A stretch of DNA of 12,874 nt from Salegentibacter sp. (GCA_024635815.1 JAGXIG010000076.1:1-12874); one strand, 5' to 3'; shown: positions 1 to 7,078, numbered from the stretch's first letter. Notes: a model not told the origin generated them from the sequence alone. Numbers and translations are program-made.

Positions 1-154
1 TAACCTGGACAGTTTTATGAAGAGTATGACTTTTCAGAAAATATCAGAAAATGGAATTCGCGAAATTGGCCCGGCCATAGAATTAATGGCAGAAGCCGAA
101 GGTTTACAGGCTCATAAAAATGCGGTGAGCTTACGTTTAAAAGAATTAAAGTAA
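1..154 (+). CDS. hisD: Histidinol dehydrogenase, C-terminal end (partial)
   Basis: The reading frame is open from position 2 to the TAA at 152-154 and encodes the last 50 residues (starting NLDSFMKSMTFQKISENGIR and ending RLKELK). This matches the C-terminal tail of histidinol dehydrogenase, where the 'SFxK..TFQ..S..G' strand is followed by a helix of the type 'AExEGLxAHxxAVxxR'. The enzyme carries out the last two steps of histidine synthesis, oxidising L-histidinol to L-histidine with NAD+ and a bound zinc ion, in the cytoplasm. The conserved His of the 'GLQAHKNAV' segment belongs to the zinc/active-site region in characterised HisD proteins. The start and main body lie to the left of the window. 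Position immediately before hisC agrees with the usual Bacteroidota order hisG-D-C-B-H-A-F-IE. Confidence 0.93.
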   Translation, partial: NLDSFMKSMTFQKISENGIREIGPAIELMAEAEGLQAHKNAVSLRLKELK

Positions 155-178
155 TAGATGTTAAAAATTGCTAATGGT

Positions 179-256
179 CGTCATCGCGAAGCTCTAAGCA
201 ATCTGCAGATTGTTACAAATAAATTTTGAGATTGCTTCACTTCGTTCGTAATGATG
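179..256. repeat. 78-bp imperfect composite palindrome in the hisD-hisC gap
   Basis: The left arm is 179-204 (CGTCATCGCGAAG...AAGCAATCT) and the right arm is 229-256 (AGATTGCTTC...GTAATGATG). They are imperfect reverse complements and are separated by 24 nt. The arm resembles the widespread GTCATTGCGA...AAGCAATC class of intergenic bacterial repeats (recalled, not searched). Length and layout match the two elements at 1348-1426 and 4999-5076, although the arm sequence is different. RNA from this gap could fold into a long hairpin between hisD and hisC. Confidence 0.7.
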
Positions 257-280
257 CTTTAATCTGTTTTAATTTTATAA

Positions 281-1327
281 ATGAAAGAATTCAATATCAA
301 TAACCTGGTTCGGTTAAATGTTGCCGGTTTAAAACCTTATTCTTCAGCCCGAGACGAATACCAGTCCACAGGTTCAGAAATGGTTTTTCTCGATGCAAAT
401 GAAAATCCGTTTCAAACTGATGTAAATCGCTATCCAGATCCTCAACAGCGTAGCCTCAAGGCTGAATTAGCAAAACTAAAGAGTGTCTCTACCGAAAATA
501 TTTTACTAGGCAATGGAAGCGATGAAGTTCTGGATTTATTGTTCAGAGCCTTTTGTGAACCTGGAAAGGACAATATCATCACCTTGCCGCCAACTTACGG
601 TATGTACAAGGTGTTGGCCAATATCAATAATATTGAAAACAGGGAAGTCTTGCTTAATTCAAATTTCGAACCTAATGTTGAAGAAATTCTGAATTCGGTA
701 GATCAAAATACAAAAATGATCTTTTTATGTTCCCCGAATAACCCGACCGGAAATTCTTTTTCCGAAGAAAATATTTCGGAAATTCTCAAAAATTTCAACG
801 GATTAGTGGTTATTGATGAAGCCTATATCGATTTTTCAGCACAAGAAAGTTGGCTAAACAAATTGGAAGAATACCCGAATCTGGTGATAACTCAAACGCT
901 TTCCAAAGCCTACGGAATGGCGGGAATACGTTTGGGAATTTGTTATGGTTCCGCAGAAATAATTGGGATTTTAAATAAAATAAAACCACCATATAATGTT
1001 AATGAATTAACTCAAGCACGTGCCTTAAATCGTGTGCTGGATGTTCAAAAAGTAAATTCGGAAATTTCTGATTTACTGAATGAAAGAGATAGATTAAATA
1101 AAGCTTTAGTTGAAGTAAAATTTATAGAGACGATTTATCCGTCAGACGCTAATTTTATTCTTGTAAAAGTAGATGATGCCAATAAACGGTACGAACAATT
1201 AATTCAAAAGGGGATTGTCATTAGAAACCGAACTACGCAACCGCTTTGTGAAAATACCTTGCGGTTTACGGTTGGGACAGGAGAGGAGAACAAAAGGTTA
1301 ATAGAGGCTTTAAAAAATATAGAATAA
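281..1327 (+). CDS. hisC: Histidinol-phosphate aminotransferase
   Basis: A 348-residue PLP-dependent class I/II (fold type I) aminotransferase that converts imidazole acetol phosphate and glutamate to histidinol phosphate and 2-oxoglutarate. Visible landmarks are the N-terminal 'LDANENPF' and 'RYPDP' segments typical of HisC, 'LGNGSDEVLDLL' near residues 76-87, the 'SPNNPTGN' loop at 151-158, 'DEAYIDF' at 179-185 and the Schiff-base lysine K209 in 'TLSKAYGMAGIRLG'. The C-terminal 'RNRTTQPLCENTLRFTVGT' carries the substrate-phosphate-binding arginines of the family. Length is normal. ATG 281 follows an AT-rich leader (ATTTTATAA) without a Shine-Dalgarno site, as usual in Bacteroidota. The 126-nt gap after hisD is filled largely by a palindromic repeat, and transcription from the hisD side is expected to continue through it. 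Confidence 0.96.
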   Translation: MKEFNINNLVRLNVAGLKPYSSARDEYQSTGSEMVFLDANENPFQTDVNRYPDPQQRSLKAELAKLKSVSTENILLGNGSDEVLDLLFRAFCEPGKDNIITLPPTYGMYKVLANINNIENREVLLNSNFEPNVEEILNSVDQNTKMIFLCSPNNPTGNSFSEENISEILKNFNGLVVIDEAYIDFSAQESWLNKLEEYPNLVITQTLSKAYGMAGIRLGICYGSAEIIGILNKIKPPYNVNELTQARALNRVLDVQKVNSEISDLLNERDRLNKALVEVKFIETIYPSDANFILVKVDDANKRYEQLIQKGIVIRNRTTQPLCENTLRFTVGTGEENKRLIEALKNIE

Positions 1328-1347
1328 AAGCAGAAAATTTTTTAAGC

Positions 1348-1426
1348 CGTCATCCTGAATTTATTTCAGGATCTAAGTTGTTAGTATAAAAAACATGTTA
1401 GAAGCTGAAACAAGTTCAGCTTGACG
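1348..1426. repeat. Composite palindromic element, copy 1 (hisC-hisB gap)
   Basis: A 79-bp unit. The 27-nt left arm 1348-1374 (CGTCATCCTGAA...TTCAGGATCT) is itself a hairpin. A 25-nt spacer follows, then a 27-nt right arm 1400-1426 (AGAAGCTGAA...TTCAGCTTGACG), also a hairpin. The two arms are related inverted copies: both read CGTCA..CTGAA.....TTCAG..TCT from the outside in, and differ mainly at paired positions. A second copy lies in opposite orientation at 4999-5076. The element sits inside the operon, 21 bp after the hisC stop codon. Confidence 0.85.
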
Positions 1427-1509
1427 CAAAATAAAGGTTTAAACAAGTTCTCCTGATAGGAAGGATGCTTAACAATCTAAGAAATTGTATTGAAAATTTA
1501 TAGAATATT

Positions 1510-1534
1510 AGATTTCCGCCTTCACGGAAATGAC
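1510..1534. repeat. Short hairpin repeat before hisB
   Basis: The 25-nt segment starts AGATTTCCGCC and ends CGGAAATGAC, with a 6-bp stem (TTTCCG 1513-1518 / CGGAAA 1525-1530) and a 6-nt loop. Read on the other strand it begins GTCA and ends TCT, the same outer and inner signatures as the arms of the larger palindromes. It resembles the common 'GTCATTCCCGC..AAGGCGGGAATCT' class of intergenic repeats (recalled, not searched). It ends 12 nt before the hisB start codon and could affect translation. Confidence 0.55.
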
Positions 1535-1546
1535 TAAGAATAAGTT

Positions 1547-2689
1547 ATGAAAAAAGTATTATTTATAGATCGTGATGGAACATTAATTCACGAGCCGGAG
1601 GATTATCAGGTAGACAGCATTGAAAAACTGGAGTTTTATCCGGAGGCTTTGTATTATTTGAAGAAAATTGCTTCTGAACTGGATTTTGAGTTGGTTATGG
1701 TCACTAATCAGGATGGCCTGGGAACCGAAGGATATCCCGAAGAGAAATTCTGGCCTATTCAAAATTTTATCTTGCAGACATTTAAAAATGAAGGCGTGGA
1801 ATTTAGCGAGATTTTGATGGATCGCACATTTGCTAAAGATAATTCCCCAAACCGAAAGCCCAATACCGGACTTTTAAAGGAAAAGTACCTGAATAATGAA
1901 AAGGAGTACGATCTAAAGAATTCTTTTATGATCGGGGACCGACTTACAGACATTGAATTTGCTTATAATTTTGGCGGAAAAGGCATCTTTATCGATACCC
2001 ACGAAGATCTGGCTACTGATGAAGTTCAGAACGATCAGGAGAAGATTAAAGAAACTATCGCCTTAAAAACGGATAGCTGGAAGAAGATTTATGAATTCCT
2101 GAAGTTAAACGACAGGACTGCCGAAATCTCTAGAAAAACCAATGAAACCAATATTTTTATCCGACTAAATCTAGACGGCACGGGGAAATCAGAAATAAGC
2201 ACCGGGATTGTCTTTTTTGATCATATGCTAGATCAAATAGCACGTCACGGGCAAATGGATTTAACAGTCAATGTTAAAGGCGATTTAGAAGTTGATGAAC
2301 ACCATACCATAGAAGATACCGCAATTGCCCTGGGAGAGGTTTTTAGTAAAGCCTTAGGAAATAAACTGGGAATAGAACGCTACGGTTTTTGTCTGCCGAT
2401 GGACGACTGCCTGTCTCAGGTAGCCATAGATTTTGGTGGAAGAAACTGGATTGTATGGGAAACTGAATTTAAACGTGAAATGGTTGGGAAAATGCCGACA
2501 GAAATGTTCTATCATTTCTTTAAATCCTTTACCGATGGTGCGAAAGCAAACCTAAACGTAAAAGCCGAAGGCCAGAATGAACATCATAAGATCGAAGCGA
2601 TTTTTAAAGCTTTTGCAAAAGCTATTAAAATGGCGGTAAAACGCGATGCAGAGAAAATGATTTTGCCTTCAACAAAGGGAATGTTATAA
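1547..2689 (+). CDS. hisB: Bifunctional histidinol-phosphatase / imidazoleglycerol-phosphate dehydratase
   Basis: A 380-residue fusion enzyme. The N-terminal HAD phosphatase domain (about 1-165) has the nucleophile motif 'FIDRDGTL' with D8 and D10, 'VTNQDG' at 52-57 and 'GDRLTD' at 130-135. It removes phosphate from histidinol phosphate. The C-terminal dehydratase (about 190-380) has the metal-binding signatures '[13 protein letters not shown]' (223-235), '[15 protein letters not shown]' (250-264) and '[13 protein letters not shown]' (344-356), and makes imidazole acetol phosphate just upstream of the HisC step. The fusion is as in E. coli HisB (355 aa). Oddity: aligned by eye to E. coli HisB, the four zinc ligands of the phosphatase loop (CPH...CDC) are replaced by D92, T94, S100 and N102. 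ATG 1547 follows an AT-rich leader. Confidence 0.95.
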   Translation: MKKVLFIDRDGTLIHEPEDYQVDSIEKLEFYPEALYYLKKIASELDFELVMVTNQDGLGTEGYPEEKFWPIQNFILQTFKNEGVEFSEILMDRTFAKDNSPNRKPNTGLLKEKYLNNEKEYDLKNSFMIGDRLTDIEFAYNFGGKGIFIDTHEDLATDEVQNDQEKIKETIALKTDSWKKIYEFLKLNDRTAEISRKTNETNIFIRLNLDGTGKSEISTGIVFFDHMLDQIARHGQMDLTVNVKGDLEVDEHHTIEDTAIALGEVFSKALGNKLGIERYGFCLPMDDCLSQVAIDFGGRNWIVWETEFKREMVGKMPTEMFYHFFKSFTDGAKANLNVKAEGQNEHHKIEAIFKAFAKAIKMAVKRDAEKMILPSTKGML

Positions 2690-2759
2690 GGATGATAAAC
2701 GTGAGTATTGAGTAATAAGGAAGCTTAAAAATTCAATACCAACTACTGAAGATTGGAAT

Positions 2760-3341
2760 ATGAAAATAGTAATAATTGATTACGGTGCCGGTAATATCCA
2801 AAGCATAAAGTTTGCAATTAAACGTCTTGGTTACAAGGCGATTTTAAGCAGCGATGCTGAAGAGATTAAATCGGCAGATAAAGTAATTTTCCCAGGAGTG
2901 GGAGAGGCGAGTAGTGCGATGAACATGCTAAAATCAACCGGATTGGATAAAGTTATTCCCACATTAAAGCAGCCGGTTCTGGGAATTTGCCTCGGAATGC
3001 AATTGATGTGTACCTATTGCGAGGAAGGCGATACCGAAGGACTTGGAATTTTTCACGCTAATGTGGTTAAATTCGATAATAAATTAAAAGTTCCGCAAAT
3101 TGGTTGGAACCGGATTTACGATTTAAAATCGGAATTATTTAACGGGATTTCTGAGAGAGAATTCGTGTATTTGGTGCATAGTTTTTACGTAAAAGAATGT
3201 GAAGAAACGATTGCATCAACAGAATATGGGGTGGAATATACTTCTGCTATTCAGAAAGATAATTTTTATGGTGTACAGTTTCACCCTGAAAAGAGCAGTG
3301 ATGCAGGAGAAAAAATCCTTGAGAATTTTTTAAAAATATAA
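2760..3341 (+). CDS. hisH: Imidazole glycerol phosphate synthase, glutaminase subunit
   Basis: A 193-residue class I glutamine amidotransferase of the usual HisH length. It splits glutamine and passes ammonia to HisF in the heterodimeric IGP synthase, which makes IGP and the purine by-product AICAR. The triad is visible: nucleophile C77 in 'LGICLGMQLM', and H175 and E177 in 'YGVQFHPEKS'. The N-terminal 'IIDYGAGNIQSI' and the 'FPGVGEASSAM' oxyanion-strand region are typical. 'PQIGWNRI' and 'YLVHSFYV' are HisH hallmarks. The 70-nt gap after hisB contains a weak 7-bp inverted repeat (2705-2711/2733-2739) and no clear promoter, so cotranscription with hisB is expected. The partner hisF lies two genes downstream. 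Confidence 0.96.
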   Translation: MKIVIIDYGAGNIQSIKFAIKRLGYKAILSSDAEEIKSADKVIFPGVGEASSAMNMLKSTGLDKVIPTLKQPVLGICLGMQLMCTYCEEGDTEGLGIFHANVVKFDNKLKVPQIGWNRIYDLKSELFNGISEREFVYLVHSFYVKECEETIASTEYGVEYTSAIQKDNFYGVQFHPEKSSDAGEKILENFLKI

Positions 3342-3390
3342 ATCCTACTAATCAAAAGCCATCAATTAGGTAAATAATTAAGATTAAAAA

Positions 3391-4131
3391 ATGAGAATAA
3401 TTCCCGCTATAGATATTATTGAAGGTAAGTGCGTAAGACTTTCCAAAGGCGATTATAATACCAAGAAAATTTATAATGAGCATCCGCTGGAAGTGGCTAA
3501 GAATTTTGAGGCTCACGGTATTCAATATTTACATTTGGTAGATTTGGATGGTGCAAAATCAAAGCATATTGTAAATCATAAGATCCTGGAAGAAATCGCT
3601 TCAAAAACCAGTTTGAAAGTAGATTTTGGAGGCGGACTTAAAACCGATAAAGACCTGCAGATTGCTTTTGAATGTGGAGCTCATCAAATTACCGGTGGAA
3701 GTATCGCGGTGAAAGACCCCGAAACTTTTAAAAGCTGGATTCTGAAATTTGGTTCAGATAAAATAATTCTGGGAGCTGATGCAAATAACGAAAAGATCGC
3801 GGTTAGCGGCTGGCAGGAAGAATCTACCAAAGAGTTAATTCCTTTTATTCAGGAATATCAGCAGGAAGGTGTAAAATATGTAATTTGCACCGATATCTCT
3901 AAAGACGGAATGCTGGAAGGTCCATCCTTTGAACTTTATCAGCGAATTATTGAGGAAACTTCTTCAGATGATAAAGAGTTGAGTTTAATCGCTTCTGGAG
4001 GAATTTCAGAATTTAGCGAATTGCCAAAACTAGCTGAACTTGGTTGCGAGGGCACCATAATTGGGAAAGCGATTTATGAAGGCCGTATTGAGCTAAAAGA
4101 ACTGGAAAAATTTATAATTGAAAGAAGTTAG
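3391..4131 (+). CDS. hisA: ProFAR isomerase (phosphoribosylformimino-AICAR-P isomerase)
   Basis: A 246-residue (beta/alpha)8 barrel that isomerises ProFAR to PRFAR, the substrate of HisHF. The two expected catalytic aspartates are D8 in 'IIPAIDII' and D130 in 'IILGADAN'. The phosphate-binding motifs of the two half-barrels are visible as 'DFGGGLKT' (about 78-85) with 'GGSIAV' (102-107), and 'ASGGISE' with '[13 protein letters not shown]' near the C-terminus. The length is normal for HisA. It resembles HisF (both are half-barrel duplications), but the '[14 protein letters not shown]' loop and the position between hisH and hisF identify it as HisA. The start codon follows an A-rich leader (AGATTAAAAA). 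Confidence 0.96.
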   Translation: MRIIPAIDIIEGKCVRLSKGDYNTKKIYNEHPLEVAKNFEAHGIQYLHLVDLDGAKSKHIVNHKILEEIASKTSLKVDFGGGLKTDKDLQIAFECGAHQITGGSIAVKDPETFKSWILKFGSDKIILGADANNEKIAVSGWQEESTKELIPFIQEYQQEGVKYVICTDISKDGMLEGPSFELYQRIIEETSSDDKELSLIASGGISEFSELPKLAELGCEGTIIGKAIYEGRIELKELEKFIIERS

Positions 4132-4176
4132 TATTCATGTTTCTAATTTCTAATTTTTTACTTCTAACTTAAGAAA

Positions 4177-4932
4177 ATGCTTACAAAACGAATTATACCC
4201 TGCCTGGATATCAAAGACGGAAGAACCGTAAAAGGCATAAATTTTATAGATTTACGTGATGCCGGTGATCCTGTAGAATTGGCTGAGATCTATGCTAAGT
4301 CTGGTGCAGATGAACTGGTTTTTCTCGATATTTCTGCCACGGAAGAAAAACGAAAAACCCTTGCTAATTTAGTAAGAAGGGTTGCTGAAAAAGTAAATAT
4401 TCCATTTACCGTGGGGGGAGGTATTTCTTCGGTGCAAGACGTGGATATTTTACTAAAAAATGGGGCTGATAAGGTTGCGATAAATTCTTCAGCAGTAAAG
4501 AACCCTGATTTGATCAATGAACTTGCTGCTAAATTCGGTAGTCAGTGTATCACGGTGGCAATCGATGCTAAACAAATAAACGGCGAATGGATGGTACATT
4601 TGGTTGGCGGAAAAGTTCCAACCGATTTAAACCTTTTCCAATGGGCTAAAGAAGTTGAAGAACGTGGTGCGGGAGAAATCCTGTTTACTTCTATGAATAA
4701 CGACGGGACAAAGGCCGGTTTTGCCAATGAAGCCCTGGCGATATTATCTTCAGAACTGAACATTCCAATAATAGCTTCTGGTGGTGCCGGGAATATGCAG
4801 CATTTTTGCGATACTTTTATTGAGGGAAAAGCCGATGCAGCACTCGCAGCCAGTGTTTTTCATTTTAAAGAAATTGAGATTAAAGATTTAAAGGAAGAGC
4901 TTCGCAGGAATGGGGTGGAAGTTAGACTTTAG
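4177..4932 (+). CDS. hisF: Imidazole glycerol phosphate synthase, cyclase subunit
   Basis: A 251-residue (beta/alpha)8 barrel and the synthase partner of HisH. Catalytic aspartates are D11 in '[15 protein letters not shown]' and D130 in 'TVAIDAK'. Other HisF hallmarks are '[12 protein letters not shown]' (77-88), 'INSSAVKNP' (102-110), '[20 protein letters not shown]' and '[14 protein letters not shown]'. It receives ammonia from HisH through the barrel and cyclises PRFAR to IGP and AICAR. The 45-nt gap after hisA holds reiterated TTCTAA-type sequence and no promoter that I can defend. A purine-rich stretch (about 4932-4980) and a palindromic element follow the gene. Confidence 0.96.
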   Translation: MLTKRIIPCLDIKDGRTVKGINFIDLRDAGDPVELAEIYAKSGADELVFLDISATEEKRKTLANLVRRVAEKVNIPFTVGGGISSVQDVDILLKNGADKVAINSSAVKNPDLINELAAKFGSQCITVAIDAKQINGEWMVHLVGGKVPTDLNLFQWAKEVEERGAGEILFTSMNNDGTKAGFANEALAILSSELNIPIIASGGAGNMQHFCDTFIEGKADAALAASVFHFKEIEIKDLKEELRRNGVEVRL

Positions 4933-4998
4933 TAAAGAAGCAAGAAAAAAGATAAAAGAGAAGAGATTGAAAAATGAAACTATTCAGGTAAATATATT

Positions 4999-5076
4999 CG
5001 TCAAGCTGAAATTTTTTCAGCTTCTATCTCGTTTGAAATAATAATTATTAGATCCTGAAATAAATTCAGGATGACG
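4999..5076. repeat. Composite palindromic element, copy 2 (hisF-hisIE gap, inverted)
   Basis: A 78-bp unit in the opposite orientation to the one at 1348-1426. Arm 4999-5025 (CGTCAAGCTGAA...TTCAGCTTCT) is followed by a 24-nt spacer and arm 5050-5076 (AGATCCTGAA...TTCAGGATGACG). The second arm is the exact 27/27 reverse complement of arm 1348-1374. The first arm matches the reverse complement of 1400-1426 at all but two or so loop positions. The spacer is unrelated to that of copy 1. The right edge contains an ATG (5071) that opens a spurious N-terminal extension of hisIE. Confidence 0.85.
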
Positions 5077-5091
5077 TATAAAAAAATAAAT

Positions 5092-5709
5092 ATGAATATA
5101 GATTTTAATAAAAACCAGGACGGTTTAGTGCCCGCGATAATTCAGGATGCATCGACTAAGAATGTGTTGATGCTGGGGTATATGAACGAGGAGGCTTTTT
5201 TGAAAACCAATGAAACCAAAAAAGTGACATTTTTCAGTCGGACCAAGAGGCGCTTATGGACCAAAGGAGAAGAAAGCGGTAATTTTCTACATTTGGTAAA
5301 TATTAAAAATGATTGCGATAATGATACGCTGTTAATTTCAGTGAATCCTGAGGGACCAACCTGTCATAAAGGTACCGATACCTGTTGGGCTGAAGAAAAC
5401 GAACCGAATTTCGGTTTTCTTTCAATACTGGAAGGGATTATCGCGAAAAGAAAAAGAATGAGCGAAGTTGAACCTGAACTTAGGGAAGATAAAAACTCTT
5501 ATGTGGTTTCTCTTTTTGATTCGGGAATAAATAAAATCGCCCAGAAAGTAGGCGAGGAGGCCGTAGAAACGGTTATTGAAGCTAAAGATGATAATGCAGA
5601 ATTGTTTCTAAATGAAAGCGCCGATTTGCTTTTTCATTACCTTATTTTACTAAAGGCAAAAGGGTATTCTTTAAAAGATATTACTGAAGTATTAGAAAAA
5701 AGACACTAA
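5092..5709 (+). CDS. hisI: Bifunctional phosphoribosyl-AMP cyclohydrolase / phosphoribosyl-ATP pyrophosphatase
   Basis: A HisIE fusion of 205 residues from the preferred start (gene also written hisIE). It catalyses steps 2 and 3 of histidine synthesis: PR-ATP to PR-AMP, then ring opening to ProFAR. The HisI half (about 1-110) shows 'LWTKGEESGNFLHLV', the metal-binding 'NDCDNDTLL' and the cysteine/histidine set 'GPTCHKGTDTCW'. The HisE half (about 112-205) shows 'KVGEEAVETVIEAK' and 'ESADLLFHYLILL', the acidic MazG-like metal-binding helices. An in-frame ATG at 5071 would add seven residues (MTYKKIN), but it lies inside a palindromic repeat arm. ATG 5092, after an A-rich leader, gives the family-typical N-terminus MNIDFNKNQDGLVPAIIQD. 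This is the last gene of the operon and is followed at once by a terminator. Confidence 0.95.
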   Translation: MNIDFNKNQDGLVPAIIQDASTKNVLMLGYMNEEAFLKTNETKKVTFFSRTKRRLWTKGEESGNFLHLVNIKNDCDNDTLLISVNPEGPTCHKGTDTCWAEENEPNFGFLSILEGIIAKRKRMSEVEPELREDKNSYVVSLFDSGINKIAQKVGEEAVETVIEAKDDNAELFLNESADLLFHYLILLKAKGYSLKDITEVLEKRH

Positions 5710-5713
5710 AAAA

Positions 5714-5755
5714 AGCCGACTGAAACTAAAAAGGTTACTGTCGGCTCTTTTTGAT
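5714..5755 (+). terminator. Terminator of the his operon, probably bidirectional
   Basis: A 7-bp perfect stem AGCCGAC (5714-5720) / GTCGGCT (5740-5746) is followed by CTTTTTGATTTTTT. On the other side it is preceded by a run of A, so it can also end - strand transcription coming from 5768-6166. It lies 5 bp after the hisIE stop codon, between two convergent genes. Confidence 0.8.
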
Positions 5756-5767
5756 TTTTTATAAATT

Positions 5768-6166
5768 TTAGATGCTTTCTGCGGCAAAACTGGCCACAGC
5801 GTGATCGTTTTCTACGCTGCTGCCGGAAATTCCTACAGCACCAATAATTTCACCATTTTTATTTTTTATAGGTACGCCACCGGGAAAAGTTATAAGTCCG
5901 TTATTTGAGTGCTCAATATTAAAAAGCGGTTCGCCAGGTTGGGATAATTTTCCAATTTCCCCGGTATTCATATCAAAATACCTGGCAGTTTTTGCTTTTT
6001 TTATCGCGATATCTACCGAGCCCAGCCATGCGCCATCCATCCTGGCAAAAGCAGTTAGGTTTGCGCCGGAGTCTACAACGGCAATATCCATTTTTACATA
6101 TAATTCTTTCGATTTCTTTTCGGCGGCAGCAATAACTTTTAGTGCCTGTGCAAAAGTGACATTCAT
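5768..6166 (-). CDS. GlcG/HbpS-family (haem-degrading/haem-binding-like) protein
   Basis: A 132-residue protein that I recognise as the GlcG/HbpS (formerly DUF336) family. Visible features are an N-terminal helix '[19 protein letters not shown]', the strand '[35 protein letters not shown]', and the glycine-rich segment '[22 protein letters not shown]' with '[14 protein letters not shown]' at the end. The fold is a small PAS/profilin-like alpha/beta domain. HbpS of Streptomyces binds haem outside the cell, and GlcG sits in glycolate operons, but most members have no known role. No signal peptide is visible, so a cytoplasmic location is inferred. No glycolate or haem genes adjoin it, so its substrate cannot be deduced. 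Start ATG 6166 is the only sensible one. Confidence 0.85.
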   Translation of the reverse strand: MNVTFAQALKVIAAAEKKSKELYVKMDIAVVDSGANLTAFARMDGAWLGSVDIAIKKAKTARYFDMNTGEIGKLSQPGEPLFNIEHSNNGLITFPGGVPIKNKNGEIIGAVGISGSSVENDHAVASFAAESI

Positions 6167-6188
6167 AATTTAAGGTTTTTAATTTGCC

Positions 6189-6218
6189 CTAAATTATAGC
6201 ATGTAAAAAGGAACACAA
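6189..6218 (-). promoter_or_regulatory. Candidate Bacteroidota-type promoter for the GlcG-like gene
   Basis: On the - strand, TTG (6216-6218) is followed after 19 nt by TAATTTAG (6189-6196), close to the Bacteroidota TTG/TAnnTTTG consensus. The start codon lies about 22 nt further downstream. Assigned by eye. Confidence 0.4.
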
Positions 6219-6245
6219 TGACTTTAAGAGGATTATAACTAAAAT

Positions 6246-6986
6246 TTAATCCTTATTTCTCACGTAAATTAATTTGAATTTACTATTCTGATTGGTGCGG
6301 GATTCAATTTCAAATTTATCTATGGAATGAATCATTGGGGTGAGTTTTTGAAATCCGTAGTTACGGGAATCAAAATTGGGTTGTTTTTTCTGAAGTAAAC
6401 TTCCAACATCACCAAGAAAAGCCCACCCGTCTTCATCGGCAACATCAGAAATAGTCTGGGAAATTAGCCGAATAACCTTTGGGGTAATTTTATCTACGTT
6501 TTTCTTTTTGGTATTCTTTTCGCCTTTTTCGTTTCCCTGCTCGCTATCTTTATCTGTATTCTTTAAAATTTCAATATAAATAAATCGGTCGCAGGCTACA
6601 ATAAAGGGCTCGGGGGTTTTCTTTTCGCCAATACCGATTACATTTTTCCCGGCTTCCCTTAATCTGGTGGCCAATCTGGTAAAATCGCTATCGCTGGAAA
6701 CCAGGCAGAAACCATCTACCTTATCTGAATATAAAATATCCATCGCGTCGATGATCATTGCAGAATCTGTAGCATTTTTTCCTTGCGTGTAACCATATTG
6801 CTGAATGGGATTAATGGCATTTTCAAGTAAAACGTTTTTCCATTTCACCAAATGGGGTTTCGTCCAGTCGCCGTAAATCCGTTTAATAGTTGGATTGCCA
6901 TATTTGGCAATTTCTTCCATCATTTCTTTTATATAGGCCGATGGGATATTATCACCATCAATTAACACCGCAAGGTTTATATCCAT
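6246..6986 (-). CDS. NYN-domain (PIN-like nuclease) protein with C-terminal LOTUS/OST-HTH domain
   Basis: 246 residues in two parts. Residues about 1-140 form a NYN (LabA/DUF88, PIN-like) domain with the acidic residues expected for metal-dependent RNA cleavage: D10 and D12 in 'VLIDGDNIP', D74 in 'KNATDSAMIIDAMD', D99 and D101 in 'LVSSDSDFTRLATRLREAGK'. A charged, low-complexity linker (about 143-165) leads to residues 166-242, 'ITPKVIRLISQTIS...EDGWAFLGDVGSLLQKKQPNFDSRNYGFQKLTPMI', which reads as a LOTUS/OST-HTH domain, a known RNA-binding module (G-rich/G-quadruplex RNA in studied members). This suggests a cytoplasmic RNase or RNA-binding regulator; targets are unknown. It is isolated between terminators or gaps on both sides. 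The start MDINLAVLIDGDN places the catalytic strand at the very N-terminus, as usual. Confidence 0.88.
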   Translation of the reverse strand: MDINLAVLIDGDNIPSAYIKEMMEEIAKYGNPTIKRIYGDWTKPHLVKWKNVLLENAINPIQQYGYTQGKNATDSAMIIDAMDILYSDKVDGFCLVSSDSDFTRLATRLREAGKNVIGIGEKKTPEPFIVACDRFIYIEILKNTDKDSEQGNEKGEKNTKKKNVDKITPKVIRLISQTISDVADEDGWAFLGDVGSLLQKKQPNFDSRNYGFQKLTPMIHSIDKFEIESRTNQNSKFKLIYVRNKD

Positions 6987-7006
6987 AAGATTTTAAATTT
7001 ATCTGG

Positions 7007-7014
7007 TAAATATA
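7007..7014 (-). promoter_or_regulatory. Candidate -7 box for the NYN-LOTUS gene
   Basis: On the - strand TATATTTA matches TAnnTTTG at 7 of 8 positions and lies about 20 nt upstream of the ATG at 6986. No convincing -33 TTG is placed; that region overlaps the upstream terminator hairpin. Weak. Confidence 0.3.
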
Positions 7015-7028
7015 CTTTTTTTGCATAA

Positions 7029-7053
7029 AAAAGACGGCTTCGAGCCGTCTTTT
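7029..7053 (-). terminator. Rho-independent terminator after the baeRF7 gene
   Basis: A perfect 11-bp stem (AAAAGACGGCT 7029-7039 / AGCCGTCTTTT 7043-7053) closes a 3-nt loop. On the - strand it is followed by further T residues. It begins 26 bp past the stop codon of the gene at 7079-8242, and separates that gene from the NYN-LOTUS gene downstream. Confidence 0.85.
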
Positions 7054-7078
7054 CATATTTCTTATTAATAAACGCTAA

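Noticed and set aside
155..280. Attenuator or His leader peptide between hisD and hisC
   Set aside because: No run of histidine codons is present, and the structure is explained by a dispersed palindromic repeat; a leader would be expected before the first gene, outside this window.
2705..2739. 7-bp inverted repeat GTATTGA/TCAATAC in the hisB-hisH gap
   Set aside because: Short AT-rich stem with a 21-nt loop; likely chance, and termination inside the his operon is not expected.
4136..4172. Reiterated TTCTAA-like sequence between hisA and hisF
   Set aside because: Low-complexity AT-rich spacer; too irregular to call a repeat array or binding site.
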